Shown here piece by piece: positions 18,246-29,406 of a stretch of 64,000 nt of DNA (position 1 is its first letter; the number at the start of each line of letters is the position of its first letter). Source of the stretch: Cylindrotheca closterium (Eukaryota; Bacillariophyta; Bacillariophyceae; Bacillariales; Bacillariaceae); assembly GCA_933822405.4 (NCBI GenBank), contig CAKOGP040001759.1, positions 108,449-172,448 of the forward strand, written 5' to 3'. The notes under the pieces are model-generated. The model had not been told where the DNA came from, did not search any database, and saw only the letters and a program-made list of their open reading frames with translations. The position numbers were made by a program, and so were the translations under genes.

Positions 18246-18944
18246 ATGAAGCTCTTGAAAGCTTTGTTTCTTGGATTAGCCTGCCTCACTGGTGCCTCGG
18301 CTATCAAGGTTGGTGATAAGGTTCCCAAGAATGTGGACCTTCACTTCGGGTTCCCTCCCGAGAAGATTAACTTTGACGAGCGTGTGGCTGGGAAGAAAGT
18401 AATCCTGGTGGGTCTTCCAGGGGCCTTTACCCCTACTTGATCTAGTCGCCAGGTACCTGGTTACCTGGCAAAAGAGGACGCATTGAAAAAGCTTGGAGTT
18501 GACGAAATTATTATCTATTGCGTCAACGATGGAGCTGTGATGGATGCTTGGGCTTCAGACCAAGGAGTTGCCAAGACTTCTATCATTAAGCTCATGGGTG
18601 ATCCATATGGCGAGCTTACCGAAAAGCTTGATATGGAATTGACTCATGCTGGTCCAAAGTCAGTGGGACTTATCAATCGTTGCAAGCGATTCGCCTTGTT
18701 CATTGAGGATGGAAAGGTCAAGATTGTCAAGGTTGCCGAAGCTGAAGATGTGAGTCTTATCATATCACTATTTTGGAAACTATGATGAGTCGATCATATT
18801 AATACGAGGTCGTGTGTGTGGTTGATTCTGACAATTTTTCTTTTCGTTTACTTTCAGGATCCAGCGGGTGATGAACGCCCTGATGTCACTCTCGCCGAAA
18901 GCATGATTGATGCCATCTCCGCGCTTGGAAAGGATGAACTCTAA
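18246..18944 (+). CDS. selenocysteine peroxiredoxin (Prx5/type II), ER-type, KDEL end
   Basis: Exons are 18246-18749 and 18858-18944, with a 108-bp GTGAGT...CAG intron in phase 0. The product has 196 residues if TGA at 18438-18440 is read as selenocysteine 65. That codon falls exactly at the peroxidatic cysteine of the family motif PGAFTPT-C-S, and the same frame continues at once with SSRQVPGYL and the rest of a Prx5 domain (IIYCVNDGAVMDAW, NRCKRFALFIEDG). The N-terminus is a signal peptide (MKLLKALFLGLACLTGASA) and the C-terminus is GKDEL, an ER-retention signal. Predicted role: thiol or selenol reduction of peroxides in the secretory pathway. A Cys-to-stop null allele or a sequencing error is the alternative, but the exact position and the intact downstream frame favour Sec. 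Confidence 0.88.
18438..18440 (+). other. in-frame TGA at the peroxidatic Cys position (probable Sec codon)
   Basis: TGA lies between ACT (Thr of GAFTPT) and TCT (Ser), where Prx5 proteins have TGT or TGC. Reading on gives 103 more codons of conserved peroxiredoxin before the intron. Confidence 0.85.
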
Positions 18945-19045
18945 GAAGAGTTTGATCAATCATCTGAGTGGCCTCCCATGGCTTTCTTGACTCTTGACTT
19001 TGACTGATTCCCATGTATAATGTTTCTATTAGCAATGTATCGGGA

Positions 19046-19085
19046 ATGACGCTCTCGCAACCGATTTTGTGTTGGACGAGCTGAC
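19046..19085 (+). promoter_or_regulatory. weak SECIS candidate
   Basis: About 100 bp after the stop, ATGA (19046) is followed nine bases later by AA (19059-19060) and then TGAC (19082-19085). That is the order of the SECIS quartet, apical AA and 3' GA. GCTC/GAGC can pair just inside the quartet, but the helix is short. I could not find a better fold by eye in 18945-19386, and the true element may be elsewhere in that UTR. Confidence 0.2.
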
Positions 19086-19386
19086 AAAAAAGCAGATTTT
19101 GAGAATCATTTTTTCTGTGATGACTGGTCGAATCAATTTTGCGTCCTTTTGATTAGTCACCACATTAAAGGTTCATTCTGCTCGTATCCATTGCTCCAGG
19201 GCATGTACCCGGGAATCAGTCAAAGCGTGTTGGTTAATGCCGTACTGACGCTGCCGCTATTTTAGTGTCACGACAAATTGTAATTAGTAAATCAAAATTC
19301 TTTCTTTGTTTTTTGAAACTATTACGGATTAATTGAGTCGAGTGTGATGTCATGGTTCAATTTATTTGGCTGTTAGGCTAGTCTCA

Positions 19387-22300
19387 TCATGAACCCCATC
19401 CAAAACTGAGAACACTGCTAGTCACACTCTCCATTGTGCTGCTACCGCTATCCAAGGCGGTGGTCGCCTTGCTGAGTTCCTCGGGCGTGAGACACAACAC
19501 AGTTCCAATCACGGGAAGCAAGGCCTTCTTTTCGGCTACTGTTGTTGCATTGACAAAACTCAACGTCACATTCTTCAAGTATTCCATATTTACTTGCTCT
19601 TCTTGAGGCGTGAATTTCTCGCGCTGATTTTGTCGCTTCAGCTTGGCGAGGGCCTCGTTCATCCTGGTTTGCATGTCTTTCATGTTCTCCATGGCATGTT
19701 GCTTATCAGCTTCCGAGTCACCCAAAAGGTTTGCTAAGCGAGTGATTTCATTTCTTGCTTGAGTCAACTCGGCCTGTTTCTCCATTGCATAGAACAATGG
19801 CATACCGCCGCCGCCGCCATCTTCGCTCGACGGAGCATTTGCTGGAGCGCTGCCAGCCGGAGCCCCAGATTTTATGGCCTCGGCTTCTTCCACTGTTGCT
19901 CTGAGAGTTTCCTTCAGTTCCTTGATTGCCTTATTTGCATCGTCGAGTTCTTGTCTCAGCATATTGATGGTTGCTTCTGCTTCCGAATTCAAAGCGACTT
20001 CTCGTGCTTGCTCCGATCCATCCTTCTTTTCCTCGGCGTCATTTTTCTTATTCTTCATTCGAAGGGCCATGAGATGCAATTCATCCTTCAGGCGATGGAT
20101 TTCGCGGTTCAATCTTTCAGTCTCCTCAAAGAGTTCACTGCTGCGGTTTTCTGACTCGGCAAGTGCCGCATTGACATCTTCCGTTGTTTTCTGTGCGGCT
20201 TCCAGACGGCCAGCAATACTCTGGAGTTCACATGTCTGTTTGGCGTTTGTTTCGCTGAGTTCTTCTGCATCTTTTTTCGCTTGCTCCAATTCTCCAGTGA
20301 CTTTCTCCAGTGCTTCCTTCACTTGGTTGTATTGTGCAACTTCCTTTTCCATCTTGGAAACAAACATTTTTGCCTTCGCCTCAGCCTCTTTTCCATTTTG
20401 CTCGGCCACGAGGGCTCTCTGCATGGAAGTATCGGCTGTTGATCGAGCGGCCCGAGCTTCCATCTCAGCTTCTTCCCTCGCCTGCACCGCGGAAGCCATT
20501 CGAGCATTGGCGAGCGACAAGGACTGCTGCGCCTTTTTTTTGTAGGTTGACAAGGCTTCGTCGCCCTTCTCCACTGCTTTGTCGATGGCCTGTTGGGCTT
20601 CCTTCAATTCAGCTTCCTTTTCAGCGACTTGACTCCTCAACGTATGGAGTTCTAGCTGCTTCTCTTTCGTATTCTGGTTCATGTCGAGGGATTCACCTTG
20701 CATTTGGGTAATCTGATCTTGAAGGCTTGTGTTGTTCGCCTTCAGAACCTCGACTTCTGAACTAAGAGTTCGGCATTCTGCGCGACGCTCTTTCAGTTCA
20801 CCGGCAATGACTTTCGTTCTCTCCTTCAGTGTGTTATATTCCTCCTTTGAAGCTTCAAGAGCTGCGTTGGCATCTTGGACTTGTTTCTGTGCGAATGTCA
20901 AATTGTGAAAAAGGTCTACGTCAGTCCTGCAATGTCCGGGTTAACTGCCCAATACGATCCGAGACTTACCTCCATAGCTCTAACTTTCGCCACGTTTCCT
21001 TGTGAGCTATCTTCAGCCTTTACCATTTGCTTTTCCAAATCTCGTAGCTGCTTCAGATGTTGTTGCTGCATGCGCTTGAATTCCTTCTCCTTATCTGACA
21101 ACAATTCTTGGGTACCACTCAATTCCCTTGTCATCGCATCCACTTTCAGTTTGTGTCCTGATTTTACTCGTTTTTCATCCGCTTGTGCCTGTCGTAGACT
21201 TTGCTGGGTTTGGGAAAGCTCCTGCTTGAGTGCTTGCAATTCCTGCTCATGCCGCCGTTGTGAAGCTTGTTTCTCGGCCAAATGATTCTCCTCCAATCGT
21301 TTTAGCTGCTCCGAAAATTGATTCAATACATGATCAGGGATGGCAGCCTGCTGTGCTGGTACCGACGAAGGCGCTGGTTCTTGGCGCATAGTTGAAGGTG
21401 GCCTGTCCATATTATTACTTGATTCCTCCGCATTCTCCAGTTTGGTATCGTCGTGATCCATTCTGATGGGTTGGGGAAAATCAGTACTCGTTGCTGCCGA
21501 AGGTGGGGCCTCCTTCATTACTTCTTCCTGTGTGCCCTCAGGGTCCGTAGCCTCGTCTTCTGTATCATCCGTATCTACATTTCCAATGTCATCCCAACCA
21601 TCTTCTCCGTCGGAACCACCCTCGTCAGCCTCTTCATCGTCACCATCCATTCCCTCATCAGCAGTCTTTTCATCACTGCTAGCATCCTTCACTGTCCCTT
21701 CAAATTGCTTTTGAATTGCATCAGGGGCAGGTGCAGCCTGTGCCATTCCCTTTTCTCGTTTCTTTTGTTCCTGACGTTCTTTCCATGCCCTTTCTAGTGC
21801 TTCTTGATCATCCTCTTGGTCTTCACCATCGTCGTCATCTTCTTCATCATTGTCATCGTCGTCATCAGCAGGGGCATTTTCTTCCTCCTCTTCTCCTGCA
21901 GATTCTTCCGCGGGCGCTGGTGTTTCTTTTGTTTTCGTTGGTTCCTCCACGATAGTAGTCGGAGCTGCTCGGGATTGTGCAGATGCAGGTGCAGTAGCAG
22001 CTTGTGGTGCTTTTGCCTTGACTGCAAACTCTTTGTCACCTTCCTGCTGAAGCGAGTCCATGTTGAAAAAGCCACCTGCCGAGGCGAAGTTGGGGGATGT
22101 AAAATTGGAAGACTTTTCGGATTGGACATTTTCCTGATTTTAAAAATAAGCGATTAGGGTGAGATGAATGTGGTTATAGAAGCGCAGAAGCAAAGGAAGA
22201 CAACGTCAGCATCAAATTCATTGACGCCCTTTGCCTATTTAAAAAATCCTCTTTAATGAACAGCACATGTTCCAAGTATCACAATCATCTCAAAAGAACC

Positions 22301-22431
22301 GATGATTGTGCAAATTATAAACTTACGACAACTGACGCAGCTTGCTCCTGAAATTGATTAGCTGCCTTGGCCGCTTGTTCCTGCAACTCAGCTGCCTGCT
22401 TTGCCAGATCCGCAAACGAACTTCCCCACAT
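19387..22431 (-). CDS. GRIP-domain golgin, three exons
   Basis: Reading on the minus strand: exon 1 is 22431-22327 (starts MWGSSFADLAKQAAELQEQ), exon 2 is 22133-20970 and exon 3 is 20886-19387. The 193- and 83-bp introns have GTAAGT donors and CAG acceptors, and all junctions are phase 0. The product has 922 residues. A short N-terminal amphipathic helix is followed by an acidic, disordered region (to about 250), then a coiled coil of about 500 residues. Near the C-terminus, about 850-900, MEYLKNVTLSFV ... LPVIGTVLCLTPEE matches the GRIP domain, which binds ARL1 at the trans-Golgi. The conserved Tyr of GRIP is present. Predicted role: vesicle tether at the Golgi. The 5' end is divergent from the gene at 22931. 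Confidence 0.88.
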
Positions 22432-22930
22432 TTTCCCAGTAGTGCTGCTCAATTAGGCTAAAACGTTATCTTGCAATCGATGACCTGTGCCTTTATTATA
22501 TTCCCTCTTCAGGTCATATCGTAAGCGGCCAGTCCGCGTACAGACGTTTTGGAATTTGCAGTCGGCTTGGTCCATCGAAGAAGTCTTTCCAATGACAGAA
22601 AAGTCATTTTGCGGTTTTTTGTTTTTATCAACGTGGTTGAAACGTCCGGAAAATAAGCAGAAGGTTTCCGCCGTTGTGAAGTAAATGCTAAATACCGCCG
22701 TTACAAACCTATCTTGGTCAGATTTTACTTAAAGGAAACTGGACTTTTCCGGCCTGAGATGCGTTGGGAGTCATTTCGACGTGGTCACGGGAAAACGCAA
22801 TTCTGTCACTCCTCAATGTCGTTTCTAATCGTGTCCCACTTTCAAACTTGGACCAATCCCAGGTTCCCATCTCCCATAATTTTCTTTTTTGTCAAACGCT
22901 CGTACACTGACTCATCACACTCAACTCAGA
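22432..22930. other. divergent intergenic promoter region
   Basis: Five hundred bases separate the starts of the golgin (minus) and the TPR-like gene (plus). No repeat or RNA is seen; promoters of both genes are expected here. Confidence 0.5.
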
Positions 22931-23692
22931 ATGGACTCATCAACATCATCAACAACATCACCTTCACCTTCACCCAGTGCACTTGTACAGACTCTCAACC
23001 AAAAGGGAGTTTACTGCATTACCACAGGAAGATGCAACCGTGCCATTTCCTTTTTTGTCAGGGCAATGGAAGTCAGCAAGCAAGATCAACATCGGACTGC
23101 GTGCAACTGCGAGCACTGCTCCTTGGAAGCTTGCATCGAATACAGTCACAGCCTTGTTCAAGAGCACAGTGAATCAGCCATGGAGGAAGACGACAGCTGT
23201 GATTTTGTCCGACAATTTTGCAACCGAGAGGATTCTTCTTCTCACAATCATGATGATGATGGATACCTTTACCGAATTCCAATCGTCACCAAACCAGATT
23301 CCATGGGTCATTCCATGGGAAACATCATGCCCAAGATACTGACGTTCAATCTGGCACTCGCTCACCACTTGAAGGCCCTGGATGAAAAGCAAAACAATTT
23401 CAAAATTGCTGTTCGACTGTACCAACTGGTATATCAAACCGAACTCAAAGAAAAGAGCAAGGCTTCCTTTTTCTTCGCACTGGTGGCTGCCAATAATCTG
23501 GCGGATGTTCATCGAAGGCTCAGCAACCCTCAGAAACAACAGCAATGTTTACAATTTGTCTTGTCAGCAATCATGCTTATGGGATATGATATCAGCTCAC
23601 GAAATCGAGAATACTGCAAGGTGGAACTCGATGGTTTCGTACGCAACGCAACCTCGCTGATACTGACGCCGGGTTGTGCCGCAGTCGCTTAG
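22931..23692 (+). CDS. TPR-like protein of unknown function
   Basis: The frame is open from further upstream but the first ATG is at 22931, giving 253 residues. A Ser/Pro-rich start leads into helical repeat-like segments: TLNQKGVYCITTGRCNRAISFF, then after an acidic His-rich loop ILTFNLALAHHLKAL, AVRLYQLVYQTE and ALVAANNLADVHRRL. The Asn-x-Ala-Leu and Asn-Asn-Leu-Ala patterns are those of TPR-type helices and recur in many uncharacterised diatom proteins. No signal peptide or membrane segment. The partner and process are unknown. Confidence 0.78.
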   Translation: MDSSTSSTTSPSPSPSALVQTLNQKGVYCITTGRCNRAISFFVRAMEVSKQDQHRTACNCEHCSLEACIEYSHSLVQEHSESAMEEDDSCDFVRQFCNREDSSSHNHDDDGYLYRIPIVTKPDSMGHSMGNIMPKILTFNLALAHHLKALDEKQNNFKIAVRLYQLVYQTELKEKSKASFFFALVAANNLADVHRRLSNPQKQQQCLQFVLSAIMLMGYDISSRNREYCKVELDGFVRNATSLILTPGCAAVA

Positions 23693-23908
23693 ACTTGTAA
23701 AAAGTAACAAACCTAGGACTCAATCTGAAACAAGATCTTACTGTAGCTCAAAAAGTAGTTTGACTTATTTTAATATGATTACTTGCATTCCAGCACAAAA
23801 TTGCCAGAATGCTAGCTATAAATTATGAGAATATAATGTCAATCACTTCAATCACATATACACCATGATACAAAACAATCGATTGAAGTGTGTTTGATCC
23901 TTCACATT

Positions 23909-24952
23909 CTAAGCACCGCCTTCGCAGCCATCTCCAAAAGCAGCTTCGGCATTCGAAAAGGCACCGTCGTCATCCCCAGTGTACCCATAGACCTTTTCCA
24001 TGCCATATTCAACGTAGATCCAACCATAGTCACCTCCGACTCCTTGGATGGAAGTCAAACCATCGCCACCACTGTCTGTCACGTTGAATTTGCAGCACGA
24101 GTTCAATGGCACGCAAGTCTCTTCTTCAAAGATGGAAAAGGGAAGGTTGTCTCCCCATGGTCCTTGGAGAACTACCTCACCGTTACATTGGACTTGGTAG
24201 CTTAGTTCTTCTGGGTTAGCATCGAAACCAATCCCAAGGTAGAGTCTAGCGCACTCATCGGTGGTTTCAATGGGGTCCAATTGTTCGTCTTGGATGGGAT
24301 CTAACTCTTCATGGCAGTTAGGCCCAAAGCAGTACCTCAATTCATCAAACTCACCCTCCGACATGGCATAGGTTGCCACAGTAGCAGCACCATATCGAAG
24401 ATAAAAGTATCCGTTGCCTTCCATGAGACCATCACCGTAAGAGTCATAGACGATGAACTCGCAGGTCTCAGTATCATCCACACAAGTGGATTGCATGATC
24501 TGGTTGTTTCCACTTCGGTTTTCTTTGGTTTCTTCTAGAATTCCAACGGGGACGTTCCATACTTCTCCTTCGCTGCAGTGGAGGGACCATCCAGTTTCAT
24601 GGTTTGAGTCTTGATCGAGTTGAATGAAAAATTCCACCAACTTTTGTCCACTGTTACAATCTCCCGTTCCAGAGGAAGAGGTGGCCTCGAAAGTTGGTGC
24701 CAAAGTGGCTCGGATCGCAATAGGTGACCCTGTCGGCTCTCCAGCAGAGGTTTCAACATTAGTTCCTACGGCTGCTTCCGAACTCGCTGGTTTCAAACTG
24801 GGAACTGCCGCATAGGTCACACCGGCAATTCCTGCTGCTACCACCACAAGTCCCAGCACCGAAAATACCCAGAATGCACGGCTTCTTCCCTCTTGAACTT
24901 CAGGAGGCGGGAGTTCTTCATCGTTGTAAATTTCTTGTTTGATCGAAGTCAT
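23909..24952 (-). CDS. single-pass membrane protein with two Cys-rich DxxGDG domains
   Basis: I start at the ATG at 24952 (347 residues); the open frame continues upstream for 64 codons of low-complexity sequence with another ATG, but this one directly precedes a typical type II anchor. After an acidic cytosolic segment, about residues 28-56 form one hydrophobic helix. The outside part contains two related units. The first (about 95-210) has CVDDTETCEFIVYDSYGDGL, the second (about 225-345) has CCKFNVTDSGGDGLTS, each followed by a Tyr-Gly pair and a closing Cys. DSxGDGL loops with flanking cysteines suggest Ca2+-stabilised beta-sandwich domains. A cell-surface or secretory role is inferred; no specific function can be named. 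Confidence 0.8.
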   Translation of the reverse strand: MTSIKQEIYNDEELPPPEVQEGRSRAFWVFSVLGLVVVAAGIAGVTYAAVPSLKPASSEAAVGTNVETSAGEPTGSPIAIRATLAPTFEATSSSGTGDCNSGQKLVEFFIQLDQDSNHETGWSLHCSEGEVWNVPVGILEETKENRSGNNQIMQSTCVDDTETCEFIVYDSYGDGLMEGNGYFYLRYGAATVATYAMSEGEFDELRYCFGPNCHEELDPIQDEQLDPIETTDECARLYLGIGFDANPEELSYQVQCNGEVVLQGPWGDNLPFSIFEEETCVPLNSCCKFNVTDSGGDGLTSIQGVGGDYGWIYVEYGMEKVYGYTGDDDGAFSNAEAAFGDGCEGGA

Positions 24953-25457
24953 GATGAATTTGTTTTTTGTATCAAGTTTGGAGAAAACATCATGAGATTT
25001 CTCGACAAAGATACTACTGTACCCGAGTCTGGTTGATTGCCAATGACGACAAGGGATTGAAAAACGGTCGAGGAAATAGGATTGAAAAAAGGTCGAGGAA
25101 AAAAAAAATGAGGTCTCAACGCACGGCCCCATTCTAAGACTCATTCAGTCACGGATTGTGTTCGCCATGTGCATGGCACACATCTCTTTCTCCGTGTCAA
25201 TAAGTAGTCCAAATTTAGGTGTCAACCTTCTGTTTTCACAGAATGCCACGTTGCTTTGTCTGGCCTCGCATTTTACAAACCTGTTTTTCCGATTAGATCT
25301 CATTGGCCTACGTCATTGATCTTTATTTCTGACAAGCTCGCAACTTGAGCATGGCAAGGCTATTTCCACCGGTATAGTAATGTGGCCTCCAATAATATAA
25401 TTCGGTCCAGGTGAATTCAAAGCATCATTCTTCCTTTGTCAAAGCTAACCCTTTGCG
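24953..25457. other. divergent intergenic region
   Basis: It separates the membrane protein (minus) from the first cyclase receptor (plus). No repeat or RNA recognised; both promoters are expected here. Confidence 0.5.
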
Positions 25458-28400
25458 ATGCCAATACGACAAATAACCTTCCTATCTATCCTACACCTAT
25501 GGATACACTTGGTTACGGGCCGGCGGGAGCTTCAGCAATGCTCCTCATGTCAAGCTCCGGTTACGTTTGATCCAGCTAGACACAAGACAGTGTACACGGT
25601 TGGTGTCCTTGCCAGGAGAGGAGTCGAAACTGTGTTTGCCTCTTTCCAGAAAACCTTCGCAGAATATCTCTCATTAACAGCCGGAAAAAGATTCGACCCT
25701 CCCATCACTTTTGAGGTGCTTGACCTGGAAATTGAATCCGTGACAGATGATAACATCCCAGTGGACTTTGCATTTCTGAGTCCAACTCCATTTGCTTGTG
25801 CCAGTGCTCGGTTTGGCCTACAATCTCTGGCAACAATCACAGTCCTTACAGAAGTTGACTCGGAAGAATACAATTTGGCGGAATTTGGTGGTCTCATCAT
25901 CACACAAGCCAACAATGCTGACATAAATGAAATCTTTGACCTGAAGGACAAGGTCATTGCTGCCAGTTCAATTACGGGATTTGGATCTGGATTGATGCAA
26001 TTTTATGAGATGCAAAGGGCGGGATTGTTCTACATTAACGATCCACTTCAATACGTCTTTACCGGTGATGAAGGCGCAGTTGTTCGGGGCGTTCTGGATG
26101 GAAGGTTTGATGCAGGATTCATCCGTACAGGGCTAATTGGAAGCGTAACGGATGTGAATGGAAACATTATCGAACTCGACAACTTCAAAATTATCAACTC
26201 CCGACAAGACGTCACCGAAAGTGGTGGAAGGTTTCCATATGAACATTCCACGCCTCTCTATCCCGAGTGGAATTTTGCAGCGCTAGGGAGAACCTCCAGT
26301 GATGTCAGCCGAGCGACGCAGACCGCATTGCTCGATTTGACAGACCATGCCAAAGCTGCCAACGCATGGCAGTCTTGTTTGGATATTAATCCAGGGGACA
26401 CGGCTCTATGCAACGATCTTCAAGCCATTGATCCGACTGCCCGATGTGATACTACTATTGAAATAGCGAATGTGTCTGCCATGGCTCTTTCTGATGGAGG
26501 GTACTCTGGTTGGAGAACATCCTTGTCGTATATCAAAGTACAAGAGCTTCTACGAAACACTGGTATCATTCGAGACGATCCGACAACGCAAACATTGCAA
26601 TGTTCATTTTCGAGTGACGTGTATGACCACATATTGTGCCCAGATGGTTTCTTCAAGTTGCCATTTGATTCCTTCTACACAAGTTGCGACAGTGCTGGAG
26701 TCAGCTGTGCAGACGGATATACATGTATTTGCAGTCCTTGTTACGAAGCCTTTCCAATAGAGGTTGCTCCAAAAGTCAATTACACTCGGGGAAATTCATG
26801 CGAAAAGATGTCGGTTTGTTCTGTCATTTCGCAAAATGAGGAAATACCATTCAAAATTGTTGACAACTTGAAACTCGAATCTGGCTTGGATTTGAGAGTG
26901 AATGTACTGGAAGGCAGCAACGAAAGGCTGCTAGCGATAGAAGCGGACCGTACCAACAATTCGTATTCCTTCAACTTGACTTCAACAACTGTGGGAATAA
27001 TGGTGCTCGAGATTTTCAATGGGGAAACACAAATTGATGTCTCGCCTCTACGTGTAAAGGTGGAGTACCGAAGCTGTCCCGGCAGCCAAATTGCAAATGA
27101 CAGGGGGTTGTGCGTTTGTAACAACACGAGCTATCCAGTCTTTGGATCATGCGTCAGTCGATGGAAATTCCTAGTCGGCGTGATATTACCACTGCTCCTT
27201 ATCGGGTCCACTGCGCTGTACTTTTTCGTCAAACGGAAGCAACGCGAGGCAAATAGTCTATGGCTAGTGGACTCACAAGAGCTTGAATTTCAAGATCCGC
27301 CCATCATCATTGGCAGAGGATCGTTTGGCTTTGTCTTGATGGCAGAATACCGAGGGTCAAAAGTCGCAGTGAAGAGAGTCATTCCTCCAAAAAAGAGCAG
27401 GCGAGGCTCGCAAAGTGCTCTTTTTGGGTATGAAGAAAGGAAAGTTCATAAACCGGCAGTATCACCAAAAAGTAGCGTATCGTCGACAGAGGAGGTGGAT
27501 TTGGAACAGGGGAAAAAGGCCATTCGAACGAAACATAAAGTTACCAATGAGGATAACCAACCAAGCCAAGTTGACGAGATTCAATCTCGGGATACAACAA
27601 GCCAAATGTCTGAAAACCTGTATGATTTCGCTGATGATGAAAGCATTAGTATCGACTTAAGATCCAACCCAGATTTGAAGTTACGAGAAAAGACTGATGA
27701 TTCAAGTGTCAGCTCCATTGGGAGTAGTCAGCATATGAGCATGAGCTTCCATGATTCTGTTATTAGCGAAGGCATTCTCAATTTGCATGCATCAACTGAG
27801 AGCCGCATCATTGATCTTAACGAGGACGGCCTGATCAAGCCGAAATCGTCGAGAAAGACCCCCGTCGAGGAAAAGAGTTTATCACAGCTAAGGCTTGAGT
27901 TTATAGAAGAGATGCGATTGTTGTCAAAACTGCGGCACCCAAACATTACGACTGTTATGGGTATGTATTTTGTGCGTCTGATTCATTATATTCGGCGTCT
28001 GGCTTGGACGCTCACAAACTGGTTCTTTCATTGTAGGCGGGGTAATTGAAAAAGGTGTGGATCCGGTAAGTGTCGTATCCTACAGTTCTAGCACTACGTT
28101 CAAGATTCTGGTCTCACTGATTGATTGCTTCTTGTAGATGATGATCATGGAATACATGGAGCACGGGTCGCTCCAAGAAGTTCTTCTAAACCCAACAATG
28201 GTTCTGGAAGCGGACTTGATTTTGAATATACTGAAGGATATGGCTTCTGGGATTCGCTTTCTTCATTCATCACAGCCTCCAGTTATTCACGGCGACTTGA
28301 AGTCGCAGAATATTTTGATCGATTCGAAGTTCCGCGCCAAGCTTTCTGATTTTGGATTCTCGAATCGTAAACCTGACAAAGCAACTGGAACGCCATTGTG

Positions 28401-29406
28401 GATGGCTCCAGAACTTCTGTCTGGGCAGTCCCTCAATACTCCAAAATCTGATATGTACGCTGTGGGTATTATCATGTACGAAATAGTCGCTCGGAAAGAG
28501 CCTTACTATGATGCCACCGAGTCAAATCAAGATTTACTGAAGGGAATAGTGGACCGGAAGAAGAATAAACGACCTCGAATACCATCATATTGTCCGATTA
28601 AGGTGAAAAAACTCATCAAATTCCTGTGGCATGGCGACCCAAGCCTCCGTCCAACAGCAAGTGAGCTTGACAATAGGTTGCAAGAAATGGATTTTAAAGC
28701 GTTTGAAGCTTGTGCCCATGCTTCGGGTTCTCACAGTATGCAGGAGCACCCAAAGTCTCAAGGTGATAACGATGAACACTTTTTGTATCAAGCATTTCCA
28801 AGACATGTCGCCGAGGTATTGAAGTCGGGAGCGAAAGTTGAGCCCGAATCCCATGACATTGTTACTATATTCTTCTCGGATATTGTCGGGTTCACCACAA
28901 TTGCTGGCCAGTTCGAACCATTGAAAGTTTCGCAGCTACTAGATCGTTTGTACCTGAAGTTTGATGACTTGTCGAGAAAGCACGAGCTTTTCAAGATCGA
29001 GACCATTGGTGATGCGTACATGTGTGCTGGCAATCTAGCCACAGATCAGTATCTTGATCATGTGAAACGTGTCGCGTTGTTTGCCATGGATGCCATCGAA
29101 GCTGCATCAACAACGCTGGTTGATGAAGATGATCCTTCTCATGGCTTCATAAACATCCGAGTGGGATTCCACTCTGGTCCCGTTGTGAGCAATGTAGTTG
29201 GTAATCTGAATCCTCGCTACGGAGTCTTTGGAGATACCGTGAATGTGGCTTCACGGATGGAGAGCAACTCTGAGGAAGGTCGCATCCATTGCTCGAAAGC
29301 TAGTGCAAAACTTCTAATGACTCAAGCGCCGGAGATCAAAGTACGCCTGAGGGGAGAAACAGAGATCAAGGGAAAAGGAAAGATGACTACATACTGGGTT
29401 GGTTAA
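25458..29406 (+). CDS. receptor with PhnD-like ectodomain, TKL kinase and guanylate-type cyclase, copy 1
   Basis: Exons are 25458-27960, 28037-28065 (29 nt) and 28138-29406; the product has 1266 residues. A signal peptide precedes a PhnD/phosphonate-binding-type substrate-binding fold (about 40-300, YTVGVLARRGVETV ... GFGSGLMQFYEMQ), then Cys-rich segments to about 565. One membrane helix follows at about 573-593. The kinase has a Gly loop GRGSFGFV (about 618) and VAVKRV, then a Ser-rich insert of about 170 residues before helix C, and a catalytic loop HGDLKSQN (about 895), DFG and APE; all core residues are present. The cyclase starts at about 1085 with FFSDIVGFT and has the second metal Asp in IETIGDAYM. 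The Glu in that motif is the guanine-selective choice, but the second selectivity position is Gly (PRYGVFGDTVN) instead of Cys, so nucleotide choice is not certain. The ligand is unknown. Confidence 0.9.

Noticed and set aside
19119..19170. Alternative SECIS from GTGATGACT ... AGTCACCAC
   Set aside because: It forms a long hairpin with a 5-base bulge, but the conserved 3' GA opposite the quartet and the apical AA are not in place.
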